Source of the DNA: CAVSCR01 sp963726575
GTDB lineage: Bacteria; Actinomycetota; Actinomycetes; JAHEKZ01
Length of the DNA stretch: 64,000 nt
NCBI GenBank assembly: GCA_963726575.1
Contig: CAVSCR010000007.1
Location: forward strand, 682,001-746,000
Direction of reading: 5' to 3'
In this document: piece by piece, positions 1-9,501 of the stretch
How the letters are laid out: the number at the start of each line of letters is the position of its first letter
Numbering within the stretch: the stretch's first letter is position 1
Notes under the pieces: generated by a model
Seen by the model: only the letters and a program-made list of their open reading frames with translations
Told to the model about the DNA's origin: nothing
The model's database searches: none
Translations under genes and position numbers: made by a program

Positions 1-449
1 CCGGTCGACTCGTGGCACTCGAGCTCGAGCTGGCCGAACGCACGGCAGACGTCCAACGTGTTCATGCCGAGTACGCGAACTACCGCAAGCGCGTCGATCG
101 CGACCGGGAGCAGGTGCGCGACAACGCACTCGCCGACGTGCTGACTGAGCTGCTCACGGTGCTCGACGACGTCGACCGGGCCGATGACCATGGCGAGCTG
201 GTCGGCGGGTTCCGCTCCGTGGGCGAGAGCCTGCGCGCCACGGTGGCCAAGCTGGGACTGGAGCGGTTCGCGCAAGCCGGCGACCCGTTCGACCCGGCGC
301 TGCACGAAGCGCTGACGCACACGTACTCCGCGGAGGCCACGGAACCGGTCTGCAGCCAGGTGTTCCAGCCCGGCTACCGACTCGGTGCTCGGATCGTTCG
401 ACCCGCCCGGGTCGCGGTGGCCGAACCGGCGGAGCCGGAGTCCGGGTGA
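1..449 (+). CDS. grpE: Nucleotide exchange factor GrpE (5' end cut by window)
   Basis: GrpE releases ADP from DnaK and so drives the cytosolic Hsp70 chaperone cycle. The reading frame is open from the first bases of the window, so the start codon lies upstream; about 148 codons are visible. The visible part begins in the long N-terminal helix (EYANYRKRVDRDR) and continues into the beta domain, with the family-typical FDPALHEAL near residue 97 and a GYRLGARIVRPARV ending. The acidic tail ends in TGA, which overlaps the GTG of dnaJ by four bases, so the two are translationally coupled. dnaK presumably lies just upstream, as in the actinobacterial dnaK-grpE-dnaJ-hspR operon. Confidence 0.93.
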   Translation, partial: GRLVALELELAERTADVQRVHAEYANYRKRVDRDREQVRDNALADVLTELLTVLDDVDRADDHGELVGGFRSVGESLRATVAKLGLERFAQAGDPFDPALHEALTHTYSAEATEPVCSQVFQPGYRLGARIVRPARVAVAEPAEPESG

Positions 450-1612
450 GCGCCAGGGACTACCTGGAGAAGGATTTCTACGCCGTGCTCGGCGTGGCCA
501 AGGACGCGTCGGCTGAGGAGATCAAGAAGACCTACCGCAAGCTGGCGCGTCAGTACCACCCTGACGCCAACACCGGGGACACGGCCGCGGAGGACCGCTT
601 CAAGGAGATCTCCGAGGCGTACGACGTGCTGTCGGACGACACCAAGCGTCGCGAGTACGACGAGGCGCGGGCGCTGTTCGGCAACGGCGCACCGGGGTCG
701 GTCCGGTTCGGTCCAGGCGGGTCCGGTGGCGCGTCGTTCCAGGGGTTCGACCTCGGCGACCTGTTCGCGCAGGCAGGCGGTGCCAGCGGCGGGGGGTTGG
801 GCGACCTGCTCGGTGGCATGTTCGGCCAACGCGGTCGCGGCCAGCGGCCCCGCCGCGGTGCCGACGTCGAGTCGAGCGTCACGCTCGGGTTCCGCGAGGC
901 CGTACACGGCGTGACTCTTCCGCTGCGCTTGTCCAGCGAGGCCGCCTGCCCGACGTGCCTCGGAAGCGGTGCCCGACCCGGAACGACACCGCACACCTGC
1001 GCCGTCTGCGGGGGCGCCGGACAGACCATCACCGAAGCCGGGGGGTTCGGCTTTCCCCAGCCGTGCCGCGCCTGTCGGGGCCGCGGGCAGGTCGTCGACG
1101 ACCCGTGCCCCGACTGCCAGGGGTCCGGACGCGCGGTCAAGTCCCGATCGATCCAGGTGCGGATCCCCTCCGGCGTCAAAGCCGGTCAACGGATCAGGGT
1201 GAAGGGGAAGGGAGCGCCCGGAGAGTTCGGCGGTCCGCCGGGCGACTTGTTCGTGGTCGTCGACGTCAAACCTCACCCAGTCTTCGGCCGCAAGGGGGAC
1301 CACGTGACCGTCACCGTGCCCGTCACGTTCCCCGAGGCGGCGCTGGGCGCAACGATCGACGTCCCGACGCTGTCCGGCGACGTGGTGCGGGTCAAGGTGC
1401 CTGCCGGGACGCCGAGCGGGCGGACGTTGCGCGTGCGCGGCAAAGGGGCGCCCAACGCCAAGGGCGGCACGGGGGACCTGCTCGTCACCGTCGACGTCGC
1501 CGTGCCCCAGAAGGTGAAGGGGTCTGCGAAGGACGCTCTGCAGGCCTACGCCGACGCGACCAGCGACCACGACCCGCGCGCCGATCTGATCGCCGCTGCC
1601 GCGCACGAGTGA
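446..1612 (+). CDS. dnaJ: Chaperone protein DnaJ
   Basis: DnaJ (Hsp40) delivers unfolded clients to DnaK and stimulates its ATPase. The 388-residue product has the full type I layout: J domain with HPD at residues 38-40, a Gly/Phe-rich linker at about 70-140, a zinc region at about 168-228 with four CxxCxGxG-type repeats (CPTCLGSG, CAVCGGAG, CRACRGRG, CPDCQGSG), and the C-terminal substrate-binding domains. All eight zinc cysteines are present. The GTG start overlaps the grpE stop. It is followed after 10 bases by hspR, so it is expected to be under HspR control. Confidence 0.96.
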   Translation: MSARDYLEKDFYAVLGVAKDASAEEIKKTYRKLARQYHPDANTGDTAAEDRFKEISEAYDVLSDDTKRREYDEARALFGNGAPGSVRFGPGGSGGASFQGFDLGDLFAQAGGASGGGLGDLLGGMFGQRGRGQRPRRGADVESSVTLGFREAVHGVTLPLRLSSEAACPTCLGSGARPGTTPHTCAVCGGAGQTITEAGGFGFPQPCRACRGRGQVVDDPCPDCQGSGRAVKSRSIQVRIPSGVKAGQRIRVKGKGAPGEFGGPPGDLFVVVDVKPHPVFGRKGDHVTVTVPVTFPEAALGATIDVPTLSGDVVRVKVPAGTPSGRTLRVRGKGAPNAKGGTGDLLVTVDVAVPQKVKGSAKDALQAYADATSDHDPRADLIAAAAHE

Positions 1613-1622
1613 GGAGCAACCG

Positions 1623-2054
1623 ATGACAGCCTTCGAACACCGCCGCGACGACCTGGACGACGCACCGGTGTACGTCATCTCCGTCGTCGCGCAGATCACG
1701 GGGCTGCATGCCCAGACGTTGCGGCAGTACGACCGTGTCGGCCTGGTGTCTCCCCAGCGAACCTCGGGCGGTGGTCGTCGTTACTCGCGTCACGACATCG
1801 AACGCCTGCGTCAGATCCAGCTGTTGTCCCAGGAGGGGATCGGGCTGGTCGGAATCCGACAGATCCTCGATCTGCAGGCCGAGGTGGTGCGCCTTGCCGA
1901 GCTAGCGAACAACCTGCGTCTCGAGCTCGAGGCCGTGCGCAGCGCGGTCAACCAGGCGGCCCGCCGGGCCAGTGGCCGACCCAACCCCTTGCTTCCGGTG
2001 CTGCGTCCGCGGACCACCGAGCTGACCCTCTGGAACCCGACGATCTTCGGCTGA
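1623..2054 (+). CDS. hspR: Heat-shock repressor HspR (MerR family)
   Basis: HspR is the actinobacterial repressor of the dnaK operon and clpB; it senses free DnaK. The 143-residue protein carries an N-terminal MerR-type winged helix (VYVISVVAQITGLHAQTLRQ, then GGGRRYS and a DIERLRQIQLL helix) at about residues 15-85. A helical segment and a hydrophobic C-terminus ending LWNPTIFG follow; HspR proteins need this tail for DnaK interaction. GAGG lies just ahead of the ATG. The gene sits between dnaJ and clpB, both known HspR targets. I could not find an intact HAIR operator in the 52 bases before clpB. Confidence 0.93.
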   Translation: MTAFEHRRDDLDDAPVYVISVVAQITGLHAQTLRQYDRVGLVSPQRTSGGGRRYSRHDIERLRQIQLLSQEGIGLVGIRQILDLQAEVVRLAELANNLRLELEAVRSAVNQAARRASGRPNPLLPVLRPRTTELTLWNPTIFG

Positions 2055-2106
2055 CCGCACAGCCCCGATCACCAGTACCGACATACCGTCAACCGGAGTT
2101 GAGGAC

Positions 2107-4692
2107 GTGGAGACCAAGCTCACCACCCGAAGCCAAGAAGCGCTCAGCGATGCCGTACGCCGCACGACCGTGCTGGGCAACCCGGGCGTCGAACCCGTTC
2201 ACCTCCTCGCTGCCTTGCTCGCCCAGGCCGATGGCATCGCGCGACCACTGCTGAGTGCGGTCGGCGTCGACCCGGACGCACTGCAACGCTCGGCCGACGG
2301 CGCGGCCGCGCAGCTGCCGAGCGCGGCCGGAGCGACTGTCGCGCAGCCGAGCCTGTCGCGGGCGCTCTACCAGGTGATCGAGATCGCCGGTCAGCGCGCG
2401 CAGGAGCTCGGCGACGAGTACGTGTCCACCGAGCATCTGCTGGTCGGCCTCGCCACAGTTGCCTCGCCGGCTCGCGACGTGCTGAGTGGCGTCGGCGCCA
2501 CGCCGGACGCGCTGCTGGAGGCATTCCAGAAGGTGCGCGGACATGCGCGAGTCACCTCGCCGGATCCGGAGTCCACCTACCAGGCCCTGGAGAAGTACGG
2601 CGTCAACCTCACTCAGCGGGCCCGCGACGGTGGGCTCGACCCCGTCGTCGGCAGGGACGCGGAGATTCGGCGGACCATCCAGGTGTTGTCGCGTCGCACC
2701 AAGAACAACCCGGTGCTCATCGGTGAGCCCGGTGTCGGAAAGACCGCGATCGTCGAAGGCCTCGCGCAACGCATCGTCGCCGGCGACGTGCCCGAGAGTC
2801 TGCGCGAGCGCGACATCGTCGCTCTCGACCTGGCGGCCATGGTCGCCGGAGCGAAGTACCGGGGCGAGTTCGAGGAGCGCCTGAAGGCGGTGCTCGAGGA
2901 GATCAAAGCCAACGAGGGCCACGTGATCACGTTCATCGACGAGATGCACACTGTCGTGGGAGCCGGCGCCGGGGGTGACTCGAGCATGGACGCCAGCAAC
3001 ATGCTCAAGCCGATGCTCGCCCGCGGAGAGCTGCGCATGATCGGCGCCACGACGCTGGATGAGTTCCGCAAGTACGTCGAGAAGGACCCCGCTCTGGAGC
3101 GTCGCTTCCAGCAGGTGTTCGTCGGTGAGCCGACTGTCGAGGACACCATTGGGATTCTGCGTGGGCTCAAGGAGCGCTACGAGGTGCACCACGGCGTCCG
3201 GATCACTGATGCCGCACTCGTCGCAGCGTCGGTGCTCTCCGACCGCTACATCACCTCACGCTTCCTGCCCGACAAGGCGATCGACCTCGTCGACGAGGCC
3301 GCGTCGCGCCTGCGCATGGAGATCGACAGTCGTCCGGTCGAGGTCGACGAGATCGAACGTGCGGTCCGACGGCTCGAAGTCGAGGAGCTGGCGCTCAGCA
3401 AGGAAGAAGATCCGGCGAGCACCCAGCGGTTGTCCAAGTTGCAGGCGGAGCTCGCCGACCTCCGCGAACAGCTGTCCGGGCTGACGGCGCGGTGGCAGCG
3501 CGAGAAGTCGGCGTTGACGTCGATCTCCACCGTGAAGGAGGAGATCGACGCGGCGCGCACTGCGATGGAGCGGGCCGAACGCACGAACGACCTGGGGCAG
3601 ATCGCTGAGCTGCGCTACGGCGTTCTGCCCGCGCTCGAGCAACGTCTCGCACAGGCCGAGGCGGCGACGGCGGCGATGCAGGCCGAGGGCACGATGCTGA
3701 GCGAGGAGGTACTGCCCGACGACATCGCCCAGGTGGTGTCGGCCTGGACCGGCATCCCTGCGGGCCGCATGCTCGAAGGCGAGAGCGCGAAGCTGCTGCG
3801 CATGGAGGAGGAGCTCGGCCGGCGCGTGGTCGGTCAGGCACCGGCGGTGCAGGCCGTGTCCGACGCGGTGCGTCGCGCTCGCGCCGGGATCTCCGACCCA
3901 GACCGCCCGACCGGATCGTTCCTGTTCCTCGGTCCCACCGGCGTCGGCAAGACCGAGCTGGCGAAGGCACTGGCCGACTTCTTGTTCGACGACCCGCACG
4001 CCATGGTGCGCATCGACATGAGCGAGTACGGCGAGAAGCACTCCGTGGCACGGCTGGTGGGAGCCCCGCCCGGCTACGTCGGATACGAAGAGGGGGGTCA
4101 GCTCACCGAGGCGGTGCGTCGACGTCCCTACAGCGTCGTGCTCCTGGACGAGGTGGAGAAGGCACACCCGGAGGTCTTCGATGTCTTGCTCCAGGTGCTC
4201 GACGACGGCCGGCTCACCGATGGACAGGGCCGCGTCGTCGACTTCACCAACGCCATCTTGATCCTCACGTCGAACCTCGGGTCGCAGTTCCTGGTCGATC
4301 CCACGCTCAGCACTGAGCAGAAGCACGAGTCGGTGCTGGCGATCGTGGGTTCGGCGTTCAAGCCGGAGTTCCTCAACCGGCTCGACGCCACCGTCATGTT
4401 CGAGGCGCTCAGCGAGCAGGACCTCGCCCACATCGTCGACCTGCAGGTGGCTGCCCTCGATCTGCGACTGGCCGAGCGTCGTATCAAGCTCGACGTGAGC
4501 GAACAGGCACGCGCCTGGCTGGCGCGGGAGGGCTACGACCCCGCCTTCGGCGCCCGCCCGCTGCGTCGCCTGATCCAGTCCGCGATCGGTGACCGGCTGG
4601 CCAAGCTGATCATCAGCGGCGAGGTGGTCGACGGCTCCGCCGTGCGGGTCGACGTCGCGGACGACCACCTGGTGCTCAGCCCGGCCGCCTGA
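2107..4692 (+). CDS. clpB: ATP-dependent disaggregase ClpB
   Basis: ClpB is a hexameric AAA+ unfoldase that rescues aggregated proteins together with DnaK/DnaJ/GrpE. At 861 residues it is full length. It has two N-terminal Clp repeats (1-145), the first AAA module with Walker A GEPGVGKT at 206-213 and Walker B ending FIDEMHT, a coiled-coil M domain at about 410-530, and the second AAA module with GPTGVGKT at 609-616 and VVLLDEVEKAHPEVF. The C-terminal D2-small domain (FNRLD-like, GARPLRRLIQ) is complete. The start is a GTG 52 bases after hspR. The M domain marks it as ClpB rather than ClpA or ClpC. Confidence 0.96.
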   Translation: METKLTTRSQEALSDAVRRTTVLGNPGVEPVHLLAALLAQADGIARPLLSAVGVDPDALQRSADGAAAQLPSAAGATVAQPSLSRALYQVIEIAGQRAQELGDEYVSTEHLLVGLATVASPARDVLSGVGATPDALLEAFQKVRGHARVTSPDPESTYQALEKYGVNLTQRARDGGLDPVVGRDAEIRRTIQVLSRRTKNNPVLIGEPGVGKTAIVEGLAQRIVAGDVPESLRERDIVALDLAAMVAGAKYRGEFEERLKAVLEEIKANEGHVITFIDEMHTVVGAGAGGDSSMDASNMLKPMLARGELRMIGATTLDEFRKYVEKDPALERRFQQVFVGEPTVEDTIGILRGLKERYEVHHGVRITDAALVAASVLSDRYITSRFLPDKAIDLVDEAASRLRMEIDSRPVEVDEIERAVRRLEVEELALSKEEDPASTQRLSKLQAELADLREQLSGLTARWQREKSALTSISTVKEEIDAARTAMERAERTNDLGQIAELRYGVLPALEQRLAQAEAATAAMQAEGTMLSEEVLPDDIAQVVSAWTGIPAGRMLEGESAKLLRMEEELGRRVVGQAPAVQAVSDAVRRARAGISDPDRPTGSFLFLGPTGVGKTELAKALADFLFDDPHAMVRIDMSEYGEKHSVARLVGAPPGYVGYEEGGQLTEAVRRRPYSVVLLDEVEKAHPEVFDVLLQVLDDGRLTDGQGRVVDFTNAILILTSNLGSQFLVDPTLSTEQKHESVLAIVGSAFKPEFLNRLDATVMFEALSEQDLAHIVDLQVAALDLRLAERRIKLDVSEQARAWLAREGYDPAFGARPLRRLIQSAIGDRLAKLIISGEVVDGSAVRVDVADDHLVLSPAA

Positions 4693-4829
4693 CCGCATCG
4701 GTTCAGGGTCGGTTCGGGACGTTCGCACCTGGTGCGCGCGGATGCCGTCGGACTCTTGAGCGTGGGCGCCGTCGCTTTCCCCCGCGCGAAGTTGGGCCCG
4801 GGCGACCTGCTGGTGTTGGTCGATCTCGA

Positions 4830-6008
4830 TCAGGCCGAGAGGTCGGTTCCTCGCAGACGTTCCAGTGCTCGCTCCAGCGTCGCGTGAGACTTGCCGAACG
4901 TCCAGCGGACCATCGCGCGCGCCTCGTCGTCCTGCGCCGCGTAGAACCCGGTGCAGGGGATGGCCACGACCCCGGCTCGGTTGGGGAGACCGCGGCAGAA
5001 CGAATCCCCGTCTGACCAGCCGAGGCTGCGGACGTCCGTCGTCACGAAGTACGTGCCGTGGGACGGGTTCACCGCGAGCCCGAGCTCGGTCAGGCCGTCG
5101 CTGAGCAGGTCGCGCTGGACTGCGAGCTGAGTTCGGTGCTGCTCGACCCAGGCCATCTCGTGCTCCAGCCCATGAGCCACCGCGTACTGCAACGGTCCGC
5201 CGCTGACGAACGTCAGGAACTGCTTGGTGGTGCGAACCGCGTCCACCAGGGTTGCGGGACCGGTCACCCAACCGATCTTCCAGCCGGTGAACGAGAACGT
5301 CTTGCCGGCGCTGGAGATCGTGAGCGTGCGCTGCGCCATGCCCGGCAGTGTGGCGATAGGCACGTGGGCCTGCTCGAAGGTCAGGTGTTCGTAGACCTCG
5401 TCCGACACGACGATCAGGTCGTGCTCGACGGCCACCTGCGCGATCAGCGTCAGCTCGTCCACGGACAGCACTGCGCCGGTCGGGTTGTGCGGGTTGTTCA
5501 GCAGCAGCACCTTGGTCCGAGACGTCACTGCGTCACGAAGCAGCTGTTCCGTCACAGCGAAGTCCGGCCTGTGCAGACGCACCGGAACCGCGCGTCCGCG
5601 AGCCATGCGGATCGTCGCCACGTAGGAGTCGTAGAACGGCTCGAGGGCGATGACGTCGTCTCCGTCGTCGACCAGGGCGAGCATCGCGGCGGCAATCGCC
5701 TCAGTGGCGCCGGCGGTCACGAGCACCTCGCGGTCGGGGTCGACGGCGCGTCCGTAGGTGCGTTCCACGTGTGCGCTGATCGCGCCACGCAGCTCCGGCA
5801 CCCCGGGGCCGGGCGGGTACTGGTTCCCGCGTCCTTCGCGCAGAGCGCGCGCGGCTGCCTCGACCATCGACGGTGGCCCGTCGACATCGGGAAAGCCCTG
5901 TCCGAGGTTCACCGAGTCGGTCGTCGCGGCCAAAGCGGTCATCTGCGCGAAGATCGTCGTGCCGAGACCCTGGAGGTGCGGGACCAGCGGCGACGGGCGG
6001 GGCAGCAT
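4830..6008 (-). CDS. PLP-dependent class I/II aminotransferase, DapC-like
   Basis: This 392-residue fold-type I aminotransferase shows NNPHNPTGA, SDEVYEHL (Asp203) and the Schiff-base lysine in SSAGKTFSFTGWKIGW (Lys236), plus a C-terminal substrate-carboxylate arginine in MVRWTFGK. Actinobacterial relatives are annotated as N-succinyldiaminopimelate aminotransferase (DapC, lysine and peptidoglycan precursor synthesis) or as kynurenine/methionine aminotransferases, so substrate is uncertain. The ATG at 6008 was chosen because the family homology starts there and the divergent dehydrogenase begins 46 bases away. It converges with clpB; the 137 bases between them hold no gene. Confidence 0.85.
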   Translation of the reverse strand: MLPRPSPLVPHLQGLGTTIFAQMTALAATTDSVNLGQGFPDVDGPPSMVEAAARALREGRGNQYPPGPGVPELRGAISAHVERTYGRAVDPDREVLVTAGATEAIAAAMLALVDDGDDVIALEPFYDSYVATIRMARGRAVPVRLHRPDFAVTEQLLRDAVTSRTKVLLLNNPHNPTGAVLSVDELTLIAQVAVEHDLIVVSDEVYEHLTFEQAHVPIATLPGMAQRTLTISSAGKTFSFTGWKIGWVTGPATLVDAVRTTKQFLTFVSGGPLQYAVAHGLEHEMAWVEQHRTQLAVQRDLLSDGLTELGLAVNPSHGTYFVTTDVRSLGWSDGDSFCRGLPNRAGVVAIPCTGFYAAQDDEARAMVRWTFGKSHATLERALERLRGTDLSA

Positions 6009-6053
6009 GCCGCCCAAGGTAGGGCGTCGGCGAGGACCTGCCAGGCTAGGGCC

Positions 6054-6845
6054 GTGAGTACGGCCCTGGTCACCGGTGCGACTGCCGGCATCGGGTACTC
6101 GTTCGCCCACGCGCTGGCGTCTCGCGGACACGACCTGGTGCTCGTGTCGCGCGACTCAGCGCGTCTGGAGCAGACGGGGAACGAACTTAGGCAGCGCTAC
6201 CGGATCGAGGCGCACGTGTTGCCCGCCGACTTGAGCGTGCGGGCGGACGTCGAGCGGGTCGAGCAGCGGCTGTCCGACCGGGATCAGCCCGTCGACGTAC
6301 TCATCAACAACGCCGGGTTTGCCTTGAACCGCTCCTTCGTGGAGTCCGACCTAGCCGACGAACAGCGGTTGCTCGACGTTCTGGCGGGCGCAGTCATGCG
6401 GCTCAGCCACGCGGCGCTGCCCGGCATGCTCGGTCGCGGCAAGGGACAGATCGTCAACGTCTCCAGTGTCGCCGGCTTCCTCCCATTCGGTACGTACAGC
6501 GCGGCCAAGGCCTACGTCGTCTTCTTGTCGCAGGGTCTCGCGCAGGAGTTGGCCGGTACCGGAGTCCAGGTGATGGCGTTGTGCCCCGGCTTCGTGCACA
6601 CCGAGTTCCATGCGAGAGCAGGCATCGATCCGCGCCTCGGCGAGATGTGGTGGCTCGATGCCGACGACGTCGTGGCCCAGGCGCTGCGCGACTTGCGCAA
6701 GGGCAAGTCGGTCAGCGTCCCGAGTCTTCAGTACAAGGTGGTGGCCGGCGCGGCGCATCTGGTCCCGCGCGCTGCCTTGCCCCGTCTCGAGCAACTGCGC
6801 CGACGAGCTCGGCGTGGGTCGGCGAAGGCACGACCTAACGCGTGA
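6054..6845 (+). CDS. Short-chain dehydrogenase/reductase (SDR)
   Basis: A 263-residue classical SDR that oxidises or reduces an unknown substrate with NAD(P)H. The cofactor motif TGATAGIG is at residues 7-14, NNAG at 85-88, the catalytic serine at about 137-138, and the catalytic pair YxxxK at Tyr148/Lys152. The GTG at 6054 is used because it places the Rossmann motif at the N-terminus; the open frame extends far upstream only as antisense of the neighbouring aminotransferase. It is divergent from that gene and overlaps the next gene tail-to-tail by 11 bases. Substrate cannot be read from the sequence. Confidence 0.88.
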   Translation: MSTALVTGATAGIGYSFAHALASRGHDLVLVSRDSARLEQTGNELRQRYRIEAHVLPADLSVRADVERVEQRLSDRDQPVDVLINNAGFALNRSFVESDLADEQRLLDVLAGAVMRLSHAALPGMLGRGKGQIVNVSSVAGFLPFGTYSAAKAYVVFLSQGLAQELAGTGVQVMALCPGFVHTEFHARAGIDPRLGEMWWLDADDVVAQALRDLRKGKSVSVPSLQYKVVAGAAHLVPRAALPRLEQLRRRARRGSAKARPNA

Positions 6846-7593
6846 GTTCGGTGACGGCCTGCCCCACGACGTCCGGCTGAACCAGCGGACCAAAGTGTCC
6901 GAGCTCGACCTGCAGGACGTTCCAACCACGATGTCGAGCCGTTGCGGCCGGCTGGGCGTATGCGTCGCTGAGCTGCAAGTAGCTCACCGGTGCGTCGGGC
7001 CAGTCATGCGCCAGCGGTAGTTCCTCGGTGAAGAAGTCCAGGCCTCGAGGACGCAGGCCCGCGACGAGGGCAGCACGTGCGGATTCGTCAGGGATCGCCT
7101 CGGCGAGGTCGCTCGACGACCAGGTGGGGAAGGTCTCTCCGGCAGCCAAGGCCTCGCGCAGCTGCGTTGCGAACGTCGGGTCCTCGATCGCCATCAGGTC
7201 GAGTCGGTTCTTGGCGTTCGCCGGCCGCGGGAGACCCGCGTCGATGAAGACGTAACCGCGCACCGGCCGCCCGGCGGCCTGACGTGCGAACGCTACCTGC
7301 GCCACCAACGGGCCGGCGCCGCTGTGGGCCACCAGGATCAGGGCTTGGTCGGTCAGGTCGATCGGATCGACGTCGACGGGCGGCCGGGTGCGCGGGGTGG
7401 TCACGCCGTCGAGCTGCTCGCTGATCTGTCGCGCTGCGCTGGCGACGTAGCGCTGTGCGTACGGCGGACCGTCGTCGTCCGTGACGTCGACTTCGATGAC
7501 GGCGTCGGCTCCGCAGAAGAGCAGTTCCTCGCCTACCCGTCCCCAGGCCGCGCGCGACGTGAGCGGTGAGTGCAGCAGGGCGAAGGCGGTCAC
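6835..7593 (-). CDS. Alpha/beta hydrolase family protein
   Basis: A 252-residue protein with alpha/beta hydrolase features: nucleophile elbow LVAHSGAG with Ser91, an aspartate-rich central region and a late histidine in ELGHFGPL. It lacks a signal peptide, so it is probably cytosolic. The GTG start overlaps the stop of the ABC permease by four bases, which makes it the last gene of a three-gene unit with the exporter; its role there is unknown. The substrate is not recognisable. Convergent overlap with the SDR gene leaves no room for a separate terminator. Confidence 0.75.
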   Translation of the reverse strand: MTAFALLHSPLTSRAAWGRVGEELLFCGADAVIEVDVTDDDGPPYAQRYVASAARQISEQLDGVTTPRTRPPVDVDPIDLTDQALILVAHSGAGPLVAQVAFARQAAGRPVRGYVFIDAGLPRPANAKNRLDLMAIEDPTFATQLREALAAGETFPTWSSSDLAEAIPDESARAALVAGLRPRGLDFFTEELPLAHDWPDAPVSYLQLSDAYAQPAATARHRGWNVLQVELGHFGPLVQPDVVGQAVTELTR

Positions 7594-8516
7594 GCCACGT
7601 CGCGTCGGGTGAACGACCAGATCGCCGGCAGACCGATGAGCAGGACATATCCCACCAACACGCAGACTCCGTGCAGGCTGGACAGGTGAACCATGTGGGA
7701 GGTGATTGAACCGTCCGGCGCGGTGTGTTCTGCCCCGGGGAAGTCGACCCCGCCGGGGCTCAACCACGCGGCGATGTTCGGGCCGAGCAGGATCCGGAAG
7801 GGCTCGTACTTGGCCGCAACGAAGCTCACGGTGCTCTCGACGATGGCGAAGTAGACGAACGCGACGCCGAGCGAGGCGCCGGTATTGCGCACCAGGACCG
7901 AGATTGCGTAGCCAAGAGTCACGGCGATCACCGCGAGCACGAACCCGCGAAGTGACCAGTTCCAGACGTCGTGCCAGACGCTGGAGTCCACGCCGTGCCA
8001 GGTGCCGCGAAGGGACGCTGTGACACTGGCCAGCGCCAGGGCGAACGCCAACGAGACGACGCCGAGCAGGACGACGTCGATGACGACGCCCAGCCACTTC
8101 ATGAGCAGCAGCCGCAGCCGGCGTGGCTCCCACAGCAGCTGTAGTGCCATGGAGCGTGACGACCAGTCGGCTCCTCCCGCGCTGGCACCCATGACGAAGC
8201 CGAGGAGGGACAGCCCGACGAGCACCGACAGCGAAACCGGCGCCAAGAGGTCAGCGGCAATGTAGGGCGGCTTCCCTTGCCGGTACTGGCCCGGACCAAG
8301 AGAGACGACGGTCTGCGCCCCCTTGGCGTGGGCGAAGAAGGCAATCGCGCTCGCCACGAGGATCCCGCCGAGGAAGAGCGCGGCGAGGATGCGGAACAGG
8401 AGCCGGTGCGAGACGCGGCTGACCTCGGATCCCAGGAGTGCCAGCAGGGGTCCGCCCCCACGGGGTGCGGGCGTTTCGGGGGCGGCGGGGCTCGCCGGCG
8501 CCTGCGGGGTGGTCAT
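7590..8516 (-). CDS. ABC-2 type transporter permease
   Basis: The membrane partner of the adjacent ATPase. The 308-residue protein begins with a proline/alanine-rich cytosolic tail, then shows about six hydrophobic segments spread along the chain (for example LLFRILAALFLGGILVASAI, VSLSVLVGLSLLGFVMG and a last one near VCVLVGYVLLIGLPAIW). A large extracytoplasmic loop lies between the first two segments, as in ABC-2 exporters. Its ATG overlaps the ATPase stop (ATGA), so the pair is co-translated. The cargo (drug, lipid or peptide) cannot be deduced. Confidence 0.85.
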   Translation of the reverse strand: MTTPQAPASPAAPETPAPRGGGPLLALLGSEVSRVSHRLLFRILAALFLGGILVASAIAFFAHAKGAQTVVSLGPGQYRQGKPPYIAADLLAPVSLSVLVGLSLLGFVMGASAGGADWSSRSMALQLLWEPRRLRLLLMKWLGVVIDVVLLGVVSLAFALALASVTASLRGTWHGVDSSVWHDVWNWSLRGFVLAVIAVTLGYAISVLVRNTGASLGVAFVYFAIVESTVSFVAAKYEPFRILLGPNIAAWLSPGGVDFPGAEHTAPDGSITSHMVHLSSLHGVCVLVGYVLLIGLPAIWSFTRRDVA

Positions 8517-9433
8517 GACGTCTCTCCGTCGCCGGTGAGCTGCAGGAACACCTGTTCCAGGTCGACCGTCTCTGGCATGAGCCAGGCCACGTACTGACCT
8601 GATTCGGCCAAGGCGCGGGTGATCGCGGCGCCGTCGTCGACGTTCGCCACCAGCACGCCCTGTTGCCCCTGATCGGTGGCGGTGAAGCCGGCTCGGTTGA
8701 GGACGGCCACGGCCGCGGCGCCGTCGGAGATGCCGAGTCGGAACGCATGTGTGGAGTGCGCTGCCAGCACGTCGGCGACCCGACCGGTCGTGACGAGTCT
8801 GCCTCGTGTGACGATCGACACCTCGTCACAGATCTGCTGCACCTCGGTCAGCAGATGGGAGGAGAGCAGGACCGTGGTGCCGGAGTCGCCGAGGCGACGC
8901 AGCAGGTCACGGACCTCCTTCATCCCGGCGGGGTCCAAGCCGTTGCTCGGCTCGTCGAGGATCAACAGGCTCGGCTGCTTCAGCATCGCTGCGGCGATGC
9001 CGAGCCGCTGTCGCATGCCCAGGGAGTAGCCCTTGACGCGATCGCCCGCGGCGTCGGTGAGGCCGACCACGTCGAGCAGCTCATCGACGCGGGATGCCGG
9101 CAGCTTCTGGGTGCGCGAGAGCAAGGTGAGGTTGAGGCGGCCGGAGAAGTTCGGGAAGAACGCCGGACTCTCGAGCAGCGCACCGATGTCGCCGATCACG
9201 GCTGGAAGTCGGTGAGGCACAGGCTGTCCGAAGATGCTCAGCTGTCCGGAGTCGGCTCGCCCCAGCGCGAGCAGACAACGCAGCATGGTGGTCTTGCCGG
9301 ACCCGTTGGGCCCGAGGAAACCGTGTACGCCTCCGGCGGGCACGACCAGGTCCAAGCCGTCGAGTGCCGTCTTCGGCGGCTTGCGCCATCGCCGGTACGT
9401 CTTGTGCACGTCGTGCACTTCGATCACGCTCAC
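8513..9433 (-). CDS. ABC transporter ATP-binding protein (ABC-2 exporter type)
   Basis: The energy-coupling subunit of the exporter encoded with the next gene. The 306-residue protein carries Walker A GPNGSGKTT at 41-49, the signature YSLGMRQRLGIA, Walker B LLILDEPSNGLDP and a switch histidine in LLSSHLL. The C-terminal extension is that of the DrrA/CcmA-like exporter ATPases. The GTG at 9433 is preferred over the in-frame ATG seven codons upstream because a strong GGAGGAGG lies four bases before it. It is divergent from pyrE with 68 bases between the two starts. Confidence 0.9.
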   Translation of the reverse strand: MSVIEVHDVHKTYRRWRKPPKTALDGLDLVVPAGGVHGFLGPNGSGKTTMLRCLLALGRADSGQLSIFGQPVPHRLPAVIGDIGALLESPAFFPNFSGRLNLTLLSRTQKLPASRVDELLDVVGLTDAAGDRVKGYSLGMRQRLGIAAAMLKQPSLLILDEPSNGLDPAGMKEVRDLLRRLGDSGTTVLLSSHLLTEVQQICDEVSIVTRGRLVTTGRVADVLAAHSTHAFRLGISDGAAAVAVLNRAGFTATDQGQQGVLVANVDDGAAITRALAESGQYVAWLMPETVDLEQVFLQLTGDGETS

Positions 9434-9501
9434 GTGGCCTCCTCCCGGCTCCAACCTCCCACACCATCGTCGTGCCCGGTCGGTCGTTACCCTTGCGTGT
9501 C

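Noticed and set aside
2055..2106. Possible HspR operator (HAIR, CTTGAGT-N7-ACTCAAG) before clpB
   Set aside because: Only a single GTTGAGG half-like string is present; no inverted partner at the right distance.
3256..5271. 671-codon minus-strand open frame across clpB and the aminotransferase
   Set aside because: It is antisense to clpB with arginine/histidine-rich noise and no recognisable family; a high-GC shadow frame.
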